Assembly: GCA_018389105.1 (NCBI GenBank)
Contig: JACATO010000069.1
Coordinates: 436,501 to 500,500, forward strand
Direction of reading: 5' to 3'
DNA length: 64,000 bases
Origin: Nautilus pompilius
Taxonomy: Eukaryota; Mollusca; Cephalopoda; Nautilida; Nautilidae
In this document: positions 1-13,000 of the stretch, piece by piece
Position numbering within the stretch: position 1 is the stretch's first letter
Layout: each line of letters opens with the position of its first letter
The notes under the pieces: generated by a model
Seen by the model: the letters and a program-made list of their open reading frames with translations, nothing else
Told to the model about the DNA's origin: nothing
Databases searched by the model: none
Translations under genes and position numbers: made by a program

Positions 1-3000
1 AGACTTTAAATCCCCCGCCATCGTGTGACGAGTGTCCGTGAAGGGCTGTCCTGCGATTAGAAAGAGACTTTAAATCTCCCGCCATCGTGTGACGAGTGTC
101 CGTGAAGGGCTGTCCTGCGATTAGAAAGAGACTTTAAATCCCCCGCCATCGTGTGACGAGTGTCCGTGAAGGGCTGTCCTGCGATTAGAAGAGACTTTAA
201 ATCCCCGCCATCGTGTGACGAGTGTCCGTGAAGGGCTGTCCTGTGATAAGAAAGAGACTTTAAATCTCCCGCCATCGTGTGACGAGTGTCCGTGAAGGGC
301 TGTCCTGCGATTAGAAAGAGACTTTAAATCTCCCGCCATCGTGTGACGAGTGTCCTTGAAGGGCTGTCCTGCGATTAGAAAGAGACTTTAAATCTCCCGC
401 CATCGTGTGACGAGTGTCCGTGAAGGGCTGTCCTGCGATTAGAAAGAGACTTTAAATCTCCCGCCATCGTGTGACGAGTGTCCGTGAAGGGCTGTCCTGC
501 GATAGAAAGAGACTTTAAATCCCCCGCCATCGTGTGACGAGTGTCCGTGAAGGGCTGTCCTGCGATTAGAAAGAGACTTTAAATCCCCCGCCATCGTGTG
601 ACGAGTGTCCGTGAAGGGCTGTCCTGCGATAAGAAAGAGACTTTAAATCCCCCGCCATCGTGTGACGAGTGTCCGTGAAGGGCTGTCCTGCGATTAGAAA
701 GAGACTTTAAATCCCCCGCCATCGTGTGACGAGTGTCCGTGAGGGGCTGTCCTGCGATAAGAAAGAGACTTTAAATCCCCCGCCATCGTGTGACGAGTGT
801 CCGTGAAGGGCTGTCCTGCGATTAGAAAGAGACTTTAAATCTCCCGCCATCGTGTGACGAGTGTCCGTGAAGGGCTGTCCTGCGATTAGAAAGAGACTTT
901 AAATCCCCCGCCATCGTGTGACGAGTGTCCGTGAAGGGCTGTCCTGCGATTAGAAAGAGACTTTAAATCACCCGCCATCGTGTGACGAGTGTCCGTGAAG
1001 GGCTGTCCTGCGATTAGAAAGAGACTTTAAATCCCCCGCCATCGTGTGACGAGTGTCCGTGAAGGGCTGTCCTGCGATTAGAAAGAGACTTTAAATCTCC
1101 CGCCATCGTGTGACGAGTGTCCGTGAAGGGCTGTCCTGCGATTAGAAAGAGACTTTAAATCTCCCGCCATCGTGTGACGAGTGTCCGTGAAGGGCTGTCC
1201 TGCGATAAGAAAGAGACTTTAAATCTCCCGCCATCGTGTGACGAGTGTCCGTGCGGGGCTGTCCTGCGATAAGAAAGAGACTTTAAATCCCCCGCCATCG
1301 TGTGACGAGTGTCCGTGAAGGGCTGTCCTGCGATTAGAAAGAGACTTTAAATCCCCCGCCATCGTGTGACGAGTGTCCGTGAAGGGCTGTCCTGCGATTA
1401 GAAAGAGACTTTAAATCCCCCGCCATCGTGTGACGAGTGTCCGTGAAGGGCTGTCCTGCGATTAGAAAGAGACTTTAAATCTCCCGCCATCGTGTGACGA
1501 GTGTCCGTGAAGGGCTGTCCTGCGATTAGAAAGAGACTTTAAATCTCCCGCCATCGTGTGACGAGTGTCCGTGAAGGGCTGTCCTGCGATTAGAAAGAGA
1601 CTTTAAATCCCCCGCCATCGTGTGACGAGTGTCCGTGAAGGGCTGTCCTGCGATAGAAAGAGACTTTAAATCTCCCGCCATCGTGTGACGAGTGTCCGTG
1701 AAGGGCTGTCCTGCGATTAGAAAGAGACTTTAAATCCCCCGCCATCGTGTGACGAGTGTCCGTGAAGGGCTGTCCTGCGATTAGAAAGAGACTTTAAATC
1801 CCCGCCATCGTGTGACGAGTGTCCGTGAAGGGCTGTCCTGCGATTAGAAAGAGACTTTAAATCCCCCGCCATCGTGTGACGAGTGTCCGTGAAGGGCTGT
1901 CCTGCGATTAGAAAGAGACTTTAAATCCCCCGCCATCGTGTGACGAGTGTCCGTGAAGGGCTGTCCTGCGATAAGAAAGAGACTTTAAATCCCCCGCCAT
2001 CGTGTGACGAGTGTCCGTGAAGGGCTGTCCTGCGATTAGAAAGAGACTTTAAATCCCCCGCCATCGTGTGACGAGTGTCCGTGAGGGGCTGTCCTGCGAT
2101 TAGAAAGAGACTTTAAATCCCCCGCCATCGTGTGACGAGTGTCCGTGAAGGGCTGTCCTGCGATTAGAAAGAGACTTTAAATCTCCCGCCATCGTGTGAC
2201 GAGTGTCCGTGAAGGGCTGTCCTGCGATTAGAAAGAGACTTTAAATCCCCCGCCATCGTGTGACGAGTGTCCGTGAAGGGCTGTCCTGCGATTAGAAAGA
2301 GACTTTAAATCTCCCGCCATCGTGTGACGAGTGTCCGTGAAGGGCTGTCCTGCGATAAGAAAGAGACTTTAAATCTCCCGCCATCGTGTGACGAGTGTCC
2401 GTGAAGGGCTGTCCTGCGATTAGAAAGAGACTTTAAATCTCCCGCCATCGTGTGACGAGTGTCCGTGAAGGGCTGTCCTGCGATTAGAAAGAGACTTTAA
2501 ATCTCCCGCCATCGTGTGACGAGTGTCCGTGAAGGGCTGTCCTGCGATAAGAAAGAGACTTTAAATCTCCCGCCATCGTGTGACGAGTGTCCGTGAAGGG
2601 CTGTCCTGCGATAAGAAAGAGACTTTAAATCCCCCGCCATCGTGTGACGAGTGTCCGTGAAGGGCTGTCCTGCGATTAGAAAGAGACTTTAAATCCCCCG
2701 CCATCGTGTGACGAGTGTCCGTGAAGGCTGTCCTGCGATTAGAAAGAGACTTTAAATCCCCCGCCATCGTGTGACGAGTGTCCGTGAAGGGCTGTCCTGC
2801 GATTAGAAAGAGACTTTAAATCCCCCGCCATCGTGTGACGAGTGTCCGTGAAGGGGCTGTCCTGCGATAAGAAAGAGACTTTAAATCCCGCCATCGTGTG
2901 ACGAGTGTCCGTGAAGGGCTGTCCTGCGATTAGAAAGAGACTTTAAATCTCCCGCCATCGTGTGACGAGTGTCCGTGAAGGGCTGTCCTGCGATTAGAAA

Positions 3001-3957
3001 GAGACTTTAAATCCCCGCCATCGTGTGACGAGTGTCCGTGAAGGGCTGTCCTGCGATTAGAAAGAGACTTTAAATCTCCCGCCATCGTGTGACGAGTGTC
3101 CGTGAAGGGCTGTCCTGTGATTAGAAAGAGACTTTAAATCTCCCGCCATCGTGTGACGAGTGTCCGTGAAGGGCTGTCCTGCGATTAGAAAGAGACTTTA
3201 AATCTCCCGCCATCGTGTGACGAGTGTCCGTGAAGGGCTGTCCTGCGATTAGAAAGAGACTTTAAATCTCCCGCCATCGTGTGACGAGTGTCCGTGAAGG
3301 GCTGTCCTGCGATAAGAAAGAGACTTTAAATCTCCCGCCATCGTGTGACGAGTGTCCGTGCGGGGCTGTCCTGCGATAGAAAGAGACTTTAAATCCCCCG
3401 CCATCGTGTGACGAGTGTCCGTGAAGGGCTGTCCTGCGATTAGAAAGAGACTTTAAGTCCCCGCCATCGTGTGACGAGTGTCCGTGAAGGGCTGTCCTGC
3501 GATTAGAAAGAGACTTTAAATCCCCCGCCATCGTGTGACGAGTGTCCGTGAAGGGCTGTCCTGCGATTAGAAAGAGACTTTAAATCTCCCGCCATCGTGT
3601 GACGAGTGTCCGTGAAGGGCTGTCCTGCGATTAGAAAGAGACTTTAAATCCCCGCCATCGTGTGACGAGTGTCCGTGAAGGGCTGTCCTGCGATTAGAAA
3701 GAGACTTTAAATCCCCCGCCATCGTGTGACGAGTGTCCGTGAAGGGCTGTCCTGCGATTAGAAAGAGACTTTAAATCCCCCGCCATCGTGTGACGAGTGT
3801 CCGTGAAGGGCTGTCCTGCGATTAGAAAGAGACTTTAAATCCCCCGCCATCGTGTGACGAGTGTCCGTGAAGGGCTGTCCTGCGATTAGAAAGAGACTTT
3901 AAATCTCCCGCCATCGTGTGACGAGTGTCCGTGAAGGGCTGTCCTGCGATTAGAAAG
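1..3957. repeat. 64-bp satellite / minisatellite array, about 62 copies
   Basis: A tandem array of a 64-bp unit runs from the first base to about 3957, where it stops abruptly (last unit followed by gcgaaacgaaatcgatgaat). Each unit contains the segments agactttaaat, ccgccatcgtgtgacgagtg and gggctgtcctgcgattag. Units differ at a few recurring sites: C or T after 'aaatc', gattag / gataag / gatag, and 1-bp length changes in the C run. Because 64 is not a multiple of 3, the minus strand shifts frame with each unit and gives short repetitive ORFs (60-100 codons) that end at TAA in one phase; these are not genes. The array begins at or before the window edge, so its full size is unknown. Confidence 0.98.
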
Positions 3958-5876
3958 AGCGAAACGAAATCGATGAATGGTACCTTGTAGAGCAGACGTC
4001 AGAGGTGCCGACATCAAAGGACCACCGTTAAATCAACCTGTTGTTAATCGTGTGCTAATTGGCCAATATTATTTACAATACGTTTTTTCTAATCTGCAGC
4101 GAGCACGTCGATCCGGAAGTCTTCGACGAAGTGCGCCTTCTCTTTCCTGAGTGGTACCAGTAGCGCCACTGGCGGTGGGATCCCGCGGTCTAGAATCAAC
4201 TGCGGAAGATGCGGCGATTCTGTGCTTTGATAAGCACGCCACCCGTGGGGACACCGGCGTCCGGCATTCCAAAACCCACGACCCCACTCGGGCATTCGTC
4301 AGTCGTGCCCTCGAGTAAAAACCGTCTGCTCTGTTGTCTGTGTAGGGACCTCGGTTTCCCTCACCCCACCCCAACAGGTAACGATAGCAGCGCAGACTTG
4401 ATGCTTCGTTCTTTTACGTTGAACCCTTCCAGGCGATGGCTGTAAACGACAATGGAATTCGGCAGAACAATCTGCCCGTTTGTGAAAATAAATTAATTTG
4501 AACCGCAAATAAGTTTGCTTCAGTAATATTTTTTGATGGGATGCGTCACCACACCACGCCCGTGGTTGATCCGCCTCGGTCTGGGGCTAGAACATTAATA
4601 GGCGCGCATGAGATTAGTCTGACAACGCCGGTTTGAAGGTAAAGCGCAGGTAAAGAGAAAAGTCTGCGTGAGCCATTTAGTCAAAAGTCACGTGGCCGAC
4701 TAGAAGCGACGCCCCGCGCGTTGCCTGTCGGGAAGGATCGCTGGAGGTTGACTATATATCTGGTTTGCATTGAAATGAGGAGCGGCGGTTAAAAAATTGA
4801 AATCATTTAATATTTGAAACCAAAAATCGTTGAAAGTATTTAACCGCTTCGACATTTAATAATAAACATTTTCCTAGAGGTAGAATATCTCTAGATAGAC
4901 CGCGGATTTCCCGTCGTTGTCTCCATGTCGTCTACACACCTCCATATTTAATAATAGGGGGGATGTTCAGTCTTGTTCGGCCCAGGTCTGAGGTTCTTCA
5001 AATTTACCTTTACTTCCAGCATCACTGGATATTTAATTAGTATTTCCGATCGAACCACACTCGCTGTGGAATTACATAAACCAAAAATGGCCGTTCAGGA
5101 TAGTTTATATTTAAACAATGTAAGGAATTCCCTTATTATCTGTCCGTTGGGCGGTGTAGGTCGCAGGAACGGCTGGCTGCCATCCCCGTCCCGTGTAGAG
5201 TGATGCTGCCGGAGTTATTCTCCCCTGAAAGGCAAACCAAACTCGCCTGAGCTGCCTGTGCCATTCCGGCTTTGGGTATTTAATTATTGGATCGAAGAAA
5301 CATTTTTCTTGACACTGAAGCAATGTGGTCATGGGTTTGTCAGCGATATGACCAAGGAAATAAATGTTAACTACTTTAAGGGAAGCGATGAGAAGAAATG
5401 CACGCTAATAGCTAATTATTTGAAAAGCGCTAATTAGTGGACATAACTAAAATGGCGTACCGCGGTATCAAAGAGGTCCTAGCGATGACAGGCTCTAATT
5501 TGGCTGGAGCTGGCTTCGCAAACTTAACATTTTCACCTCAGAGGCCGGGAGATATTTTAGCTATTACGAAGAAGCGAGTAGCAGTGTCCCGGCGGAATGT
5601 TATTGGCGTTGGCGGAATGATACGTCTACGGCTACCAGTGAAGAGGTGGAGGATGAGTAGCCAAAACGTAACCGTCACTACAGCGCTAGCAGTGGTAGGT
5701 TGTCATGGGCACGGCGAGAGACCGATTGCGTGCAAGACGGCCGCGCTTCATACCATGGAGGCTAAATCGTGGGCTAATCCATTGAAGGATCGATTTGCTG
5801 CTAGCGCGGGGTATCTCCGGTAAATTGACGAACGTCAAGGCTCTAAAAGTCGATGAGGGTAGTGAGGCTGACGCCA
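3958..5876. other. Unique, CpG-richer non-coding stretch
   Basis: No gene could be supported here. Parts (about 4080-4400 and 5440-5820) are more GC- and CpG-rich than the rest of the window. The longest ORF is 5437-5823 on the plus strand (128 codons); it has no domain I recognise, no clear splice context and no low-complexity signature. A 69-codon minus-strand ORF at 4089-4295 is likewise unassigned. Both could be fragments of an unrecognised element or chance ORFs in CG-rich DNA. Confidence 0.5.
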
Positions 5877-6650
5877 ATATTCTGAAGAGTGTAGTTTGGA
5901 AATTGCTTCATCTGCAAAGAGCAAGGCTTACAATATAATGGGAGGTTTCTATACATACCAGTATATACAGTAATGTGCACAATTTTGTTATAGCAAGCTC
6001 ATCATTTAAACAGTGTTCCTCTGTCTCTTGTTGCTTTTCGAGGTGGCAGCGACAGGTAGCACGTCATGAAAACATTCGAGAACGAATAAAAAAGAAAGAA
6101 AGAAGGGTGGAATGAGAGACGTGTAATGTCAGGAGAGGAGCACTTGAGTGACAAATAACTTCAGGGTATCGCACCGTTCTGCTGAGCCAGGCTGTTCTAT
6201 TGTTTGTTTGAATACTTGAGAAACTGTTTATGTTTTAGGAAGGCACTGAATTGAAATGCGGTTCGTGTGATGAATCTGTTCAGCTAAGCAAAAAACCGAG
6301 AAGTCCTAAAGTCATGGGTGTGTCACGTTAGACTTAATTCGCATCTAATATATCAGGGTTTTCCTGAAAGTAACTGCTAAGCAAACCACTTTGTGTTCAT
6401 ACACTCTACATTGTTGACTAAATACCGAAATGGCAGTATTATTAAATAAATGCAGTCACGTTTACAGATACCACGATTTTCAAAAAGATAAGTCTAGACA
6501 CCCACAGAATAAAGGTCTCTTTGTGCTTGTAGTCGGACCTAGAGAGTAGAGACGCCATTCGTCTGCTGTGTTATTATCACGACAAAATCTTATTCAAATA
6601 TAAACAACAGAAACTAAAAAGGAACCAGATCTTTGCCCTTTTTGATTTGG
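5877..6650 (+). repeat. Dispersed repeat, copy A (partner at 52646-53430)
   Basis: The sequence starting atattctgaagagtgtag is nearly identical to 52646 onward in the same orientation. Identity is very high for roughly 600 bp and then decays; weak similarity continues to about 6740. It carries no recognisable coding sequence. Copy A retains CpG at several positions where copy B has TpG or CpA. It is most likely a non-autonomous mobile element or a dispersed duplication. I found no terminal inverted repeats, tail or target-site duplication. Confidence 0.9.
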
Positions 6651-7370
6651 CCTGGATTCAACCCACTTTCGCGGCCTGGGACAGACTTGTTTATTTGTCC
6701 TAAAAAAATAAAGGACTTTGGTTTCGATCTACTTAGCAACGTAATCTACTCAATGTAAGAAAACCGCTGACATGAGCAAGAAATTATTTCTTTTTTATGG
6801 GTCAAAGTATGTTTATAGCACAAGATTGCAAATCGTAGCTCATTTGTACTGTCGGCAGTTCAGCTGAGCTGGTGTGCGACCATCTTGATTCACCTCAACG
6901 CACCTGAGGAGAGATTTTCAAATGTAACGGTAATCTTTCAAAATTTATATATTCCAGTTTCTTTAGCGCAACGATACTAATATACTATAACGGTAATTGA
7001 TAAATTTAGAACGGCAACTACTTTTTGAGCTCTATTTACCACAGGAAGGTTCTAATTAAAAAAAAAAAACACAAGATGGACATATAATTTAAACACGGTA
7101 AAGTGAAAGTGAGAATGGCCGTTATATTGTAAGGTGTATTTGTGACCGGTTTGGTGCCCTCAGCTTCCTTTGAATGTAGAAAGTCAGTAAGTAGATGCAT
7201 TTTGCCATCGGAGTCGGGCGCCGAACAACGACGCAGAGATTGAAAGACGGGGGCAAAAGTAGCATATGGACGAACGAGTGTCATCATGTCATCTCAAGAC
7301 AGTAAACGAGTGACAGTCAAGAAGGCGACCTTGATTATTTTACTTTTCCTTTATTTATCAATGGCGATTG
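6651..7370. other. Non-coding, AT-rich
   Basis: No gene, RNA or clear mobile element was seen. A short hairpin (gttggaa...ttccaac) lies just downstream at about 7377-7397. Confidence 0.5.
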
Positions 7371-7429
7371 TAAATGGTTGGAATAAATTTCCAACGGGTG
7401 TATCTAGAAGTGGTCCATTGTCACCAGCC

Positions 7430-7665
7430 AGTTTAAGTCCGTTGTTGGAAATAGGCCTTCATGGGCCAAACCCCGCCGCGCTGGCCCAGTGTGGGTTGGC
7501 CGGGGGTAAGTGAATGCCAGCGTTCTGGAGGAGTGCTGTACAGCTGTTGCAAGCTTTTTTGGCTCTCAGCAGGAGCACGGCACCTCCGACCCTACCGGAG
7601 ATCGAACCCGCAACCATCCGGTTCACAAGCTAACTTGCTACCCATTAGACCATGACGCTGATCTC
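7430..7665 (-). mobile_element. tRNA-derived SINE
   Basis: On the minus strand the head reads as a tRNA-like RNA polymerase III promoter. The A box is tggtctaatgggtagcaag (RC of about 7633-7651) and the B box is gcgggttcgatctcc (about 7586-7600). The head is followed by a GC-rich body extending towards 7430 that includes ggcccagtgtggg-type sequence on the plus strand. The head has the layout of a tRNA, but no complete functional cloverleaf was verified. The distal boundary is uncertain and no target-site duplication was identified. Confidence 0.6.
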
Positions 7666-9979
7666 TTCTATAGGTGGTAGCACCAATTAATTAAAGAATC
7701 GTGATGACTGGCCTGCATATTCCCTTCGATAACCCTGCATTAGCCCCGATGGATTTCTGCCTCATGCAACAATCAAATTTGCCTGTACATATACATTTTG
7801 TATTATTTACCGCTTCCTTCAGCTTCCCACGCGACATCCTTGCTTTCCTGTCCCCTGCCTAGATCTCTTGGTAAGGAAGGTTATTCGCTCTGACCGTACG
7901 ATCCAGAACATGGACAGAAACCAGGTACTGCCGAGCTTCTCCTTCTCTCGAACAGAGTAATTTTGTAACCTTTGGCCTCTCTAGCTGCTTAGCCCGTCGG
8001 GTTTTCCTTCTACTGTGAAGCCGTCAACCTTATCTGAGATGGTTGGCTGCCCACAAAGAATGTGTTCGGCTGTAATGCAATATTTTAGTTAGGAACTATG
8101 GACATAAACAGGTATTGTACGTACGTCACCGTCACGAGATTTGGAATACCTTTTACCCCGAATACGTGGGCGTTGTGACAGCAATACCTTTATACCTTTA
8201 TACACCTGGGAAAATGAAATATAGATAGAAAAATAGTTTAATTCTGTTTTCAAACTTTGCCATTACAGAACTACAAATCCTACAAGGCCGACATCCTTTA
8301 ATGTGGTGTGTCTATTAGCACGTCCTAAATGAGAAAAGAGACTGGAATAGGTTGGTAAAAGAAGCTAATTAAGATAATGTTTGGAGGTGGAAGAAATACG
8401 ATCGTTTGTTTTTCACACCTGGAGAGAAAGTGCGGAAAAGCAAAAGAGAAACGGAGACAGAAGTGAAACTTTATAACCCGTTTCGTATTTTTTTTTATTT
8501 TGTGATAAGCAGGTGGAAATTTTTCCTCGGTTTCGTTTATTAAATGGCAGCCATCTAAATACACCGTTTACTCTACAGAATCGGAAGTCAGGTGTTTTCA
8601 GCGGATTCCTAGGTCGTATTGTGGGTGATTTAAAATTCTGAAGTCTTGTTTCACTCAAACGGTTATTAAAATTAAAAAAAAGGAGTCGATCCGAACTTCA
8701 ATAAAATCCTTCGTTTATTTGTATCAGTGATTTCATGGAAGTCTGAGAGTAAGTTTTCGATGCTTTTCAATTCTTATAGGTGCCATCATTGTTTTCCTGC
8801 CAAAATTCCAAACAAATGTGGTCATAGTTGAGCATAGTGCTGGATGTATTCTGTTGTATAAAATACTGTACCTTGACGTCACAACTAGAAAAGAAGGCGA
8901 AACACGAGATTGCGTTTTATAAAGTATTGATATGATTGTATATTTTTAATTAATATTTCTCATCTTTTGATTAGGGAATTTTAAAGTTCTATTCGAATTA
9001 TAAATATTAGTCACGTTTTAAACCTGTATGAACTTCAGGATGCATCTAAAGAGGTGGTCACAATCATTTTAAAGAATCCAGTAGTGGAAAGTTCCATGTC
9101 TTAAGAAATGATGTCAACGAAAGAGAAACCGACGCAACCATTTTGTCATTAACAACCATAAGTTCTGACGTCTCTTACTTTAGCAAATCTTAATGTCTGA
9201 TGTGGTTTCGTTTGGCCAGAACTAACGTGATATCATTGAAAGCAACGACATCAATAGGCTATTGATTGTTTATAGAGATATCTTGGTGGTAGTTTTCTCG
9301 ACTATTTACAATTTCATAGATTTTGTACCTGTCTCTCTAGTAGACGCCATGTTGATCGATTTTGCACTGCTGTGTGATGGAGACAAATCTTTGGAGAGGT
9401 AGATCTGCCATTTCCTTGGAAAGCACCATTATTTGGTGAATTGTAACAGGTGTTATTGCGGTGGTCGATCGCCAGTGGTATTTCAACTCCTCAAGAACAC
9501 TTTACCGGTAATTCCAGATCTATAGAATTGATGCAACCGGACGTTCCCACACTGCGCACGCGTGGTTTAACCACTTCCAGGCCGCCGATGTTACCACCAC
9601 ACCTACTCAGACTTCGTGAGACAAGTTGGAGATAAGCGTGCAAACGAATCATCAAGAGTGTTGTTGTCTTTTCTTTAGTTACTAAAAAGGTCTACGAATG
9701 GTTTTTCTGTCAAATTAATTTAGAGATGCAGAGAACAGAGATTTTCACAAATAATCCGATAAATTTCCTGTGTAATTTGCCAAGGAAACCAAAAGATGGC
9801 TTCGATGAGGCAAACGGGATAATCTGCTTTATCTCTCTGGCTTCCACGTGGTCATCTTGGATTAGCATCCCGAGTAACTTGTAAGTTTTCGAGTAACGAA
9901 AGTAATCAAGCAAAAAAAAAGCGTTAATTCTTTATCGATAATCCTTCGGTAAACACGTGTTGCTGTTGTTTATTTTCAG
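7666..9979. other. Non-coding flank, probably containing a 5' UTR intron of the SecA-like gene
   Basis: No coding exon could be supported. The stretch ends in a good 3' splice site (polypyrimidine tract then ttattttcag at about 9970-9979). This suggests that at least its distal part is an intron between an unseen 5' non-coding exon and the exon holding the large ORF. Short ORFs at 8325-8658, 9450-9635 and 9710-9913 lack recognisable domains. Confidence 0.45.
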
Positions 9980-10021
9980 TTACCCATCCCAAACAGAGGT
10001 AGTCATCATACTGGAAGGAGG
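9980..10021 (+). other. Putative 5' UTR segment of the SecA-like gene
   Basis: This 42-nt segment lies between the splice acceptor ending at 9979 and the start codon at 10022. The start context has A at -3 and G at +4 (ggaggATGG), a strong Kozak context for initiation. Confidence 0.5.
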
Positions 10022-13000
10022 ATGGGGAACTCGCCTTCCGAATATAATGGGGCAAAATGCAGCGACTGCGAGAAAAGCCTGCCGCCCTGCAAAACTTGGG
10101 ATCAGTTTACATCAAAAATCATCGAAGGAAGAAAAGTGTTCATTTTCCTGGGCGGTCTCTACTACCGGAGGGTCGGCAGCAAGCACAAGTGTCCTGACTG
10201 CTTCTGGAGGCCCATAAAGGAAATGCAGAGAAATGAGAAAAAGCAAGAGGAACGGAAATTAGAGGCGAAAGAGAAACTACAAGAAAATGCCACCAATCTC
10301 CGTCAGAACGTCACTCTGAAGCAGAACCAGGAAATAGAGGTAGAACGGAAGACGGAACTGAGCAAGGCCGTGCTCGAGTCCCACAGCAACAAGTTTACGT
10401 TCGAATCCGACACAGACGGTGGGCTCCTGAACCTGATCCAGTCCAGCGTAGGAGACAGCCCAACGGATAAACTGATCAGCGATATGCTAGACTTAGACAT
10501 GCATCAGATGACAAAGAAGGATATTCAGCAGTGCCTCGGTGCTGCGTGCGACATCCTATACAACCAGGTACCCAGCGCCAACCAGTCAGACCAACAACGC
10601 CATCTCTGTCGGCTCCAGCTGCTTCTTATGGAAATCTACATTCTGAATGCTCGGGAGGTAAACAAAGAACTTTTGATCAGCGACGAACAGATTGGCGTTC
10701 TACTATACGAAATAACCAAGTCTGCCCTGAACGCTCACGAGTTGTTTTCTTTCACCGACTCTCTGTTTCTGACCGTGGTTTGTTCATTGTCCACGAAAAA
10801 AGCACGGGAGCAGCAGCCTCCTCGGTTGTCAGGAGACATGGCGAGATGGCGCACTAAGGACTGTCCCCTGTTTCAGATGTGCTCGGTCGACTTTTTGCAA
10901 AGTCTGCTGCAGAATTCAAAAGGCTCCCCGCCGGACATTAGGGATGATCCGAAGACGCGACAGAAGCAAGATACTCTGCAGTGGCCCAGAGAGTGTTGTC
11001 AGCTACTGATAGAAACCTTCTTTTCGGATTCTAAAGAACTGGGTGCGTGCGTCTCGCAGAAGCTGATATGTCTCGCTAGGGGCCGTCGCTGGCTTGCAGA
11101 TCAAGTTCTAGAGCTCCTTGAAGCCATTAGCCAAGTCTTTCCGGCAAATGGAGATGAGCTTAGAGAGATTCTGCATATCATTGTAACCAATCAGATGGAA
11201 CCAGTGGACATCAACAAATCCAACCAAAGGTCCATAGCGGAAATGCTCAAGAACGGCGAAACAAAGCAAGTTCTCGATGCGCTCAGGAAAGGAAGAGAAG
11301 AAGAAAACGAGAAAAGTCTCGAGGTTGTCTTTTCTGAAATACAGAGAACTGAAATGGTGGACGCGGTCGTTCTGCGAGAGGTAGAAACCATCGTGAGATC
11401 GGCGCTGTGTCGCCTCACGAAACTCGATTACCCAGCGAAACCGTCCAAACTTGAATTATCGATGACGCTGAAGAGCGGCATATCACGGATCCCAAGTTTA
11501 ATGCGAAGCTTAAAGGAGACAAATCTTCAAGCTGATGACGATGATATTCTTTCGGAATGTCTATGCATCATCTGCTGTGCAGTTAATAAAAGTTATGGCT
11601 TCTGGCCAAGACTCGTTCAGATGGTCAGCTGGTGCATTCTAGTCCTGTCTGGAAAGAATGGGCGTCTACTTCAAATAGCGACGGGTGAGGGAAAGTCGGT
11701 GGTCATCGCCATGTTTGCTGCATACAATGCAATGAGGTCGAAGCAAGTGGACATAGTAACCAGTTCGCCTGTCCTGGCCGCCAGAGACGCGAGAGAATCT
11801 GCAGGCTTCTACGAGCTCTTCAGTTTGACTGTAAGTTGCAATGTTGATCTGGCAAGAACAAAGCAACGGGTCGAGTGCTACAAATCAAACATCGTGTACG
11901 GAACGGTCGAAAACTACGCTGCCGACATACTGAGACAAGAATTTCAACTGAAAGAAGTTCGCAGTAACCGTCGTTTTGATGTAGCCATCGTGGACGAAAT
12001 AGACAGCCTTCTGCTCGACCAGGGAATTCAGTTCACATACCTGAGCAACGACGCGCCATTCTTGCAACACCTGGAGCCGGTTTTGGCCATGGTCTGGGCA
12101 GCAACACAGAAGTACTCCGAGGTCGAAGCAAAAGGCGGAGAGAAGCTGATGAGAAGCACCGCCATGCCTTTCCATTTAGCGGTGTTTGATAGCATTGAAC
12201 CTGGAGAATTCGACAGCATCGAAAACCCTTTGCAGCTGCTTAAGCTTGCCGAGGAAAATGGCTTAGTCGCGCGCGGCGTGACCGAGAAGATGGACGCCGA
12301 AGGGCAACAAATTCTGGACAGCGTCAAAAGCGAGACGATAATGAAGTTTCTAACGTTGGCCGAGGACTATCTTCCTTGTCGATTCATCCCTTACGTGGAT
12401 GCAAAGAACGGAACAATCGCTGCTGTAGGCAACCGGCAGCTAACTAGCTCCGATGGAAGAAAGAACATTCTGATTCAAGTTTCAGAAAATGGCGTCTGCC
12501 GGCAGCTGTATTCCAGAGAAAGTCTGGTGAAAAAATTAGTAAATTCTGTGCAGTCGCGTTTGGAATTTGACGACGAACCAAAACAGGAAATGTCCCTGTC
12601 TCTCCCTAAGTGCCTTTCGGTACTCACCGAAAACCGGCTTCCGATCTGGGTGGACAACGCGATGCTCGCAATGCAGTTCACTGAAGGTCGGCAATACCTG
12701 GTGAAAGACGGGCGGGTGATCCCGGTGGCCTATGATTCTACTGGGGTTGCGGAAATAAACAAACGCTGGGGAGGAGGCTTGCATCAATTTCTGCAAATGA
12801 AACACTTCCTCGGCATCACCCCAATGTCCATGGTGACTAATTTCATGTCAAATAGCGAGTTCTTTAAACGGTATGCTGGGTCCATATTCGGTTTGTCCGG
12901 TACACTGGGAACGAAGACAGATCATGAATTTCTGAAGAGGCACCACAACTTAGATGTCGCGGTGATACCGACGTATCAAGCGAGAAAGTTGTATGAAGTG

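Noticed and set aside
57..3531. Minus-strand repetitive ORFs (MAGDLKSLS-type peptides) inside the satellite
   Set aside because: They are produced by the 64-bp period cycling through frames, end at TAA in one phase, and have no gene context.
1..3957. CRISPR array
   Set aside because: Units are contiguous with no unique spacers, and the genome is eukaryotic.
5437..5823. 128-codon ORF upstream of the dispersed repeat
   Set aside because: No recognised domain or splice signals; kept only as an unassigned ORF in the region note.
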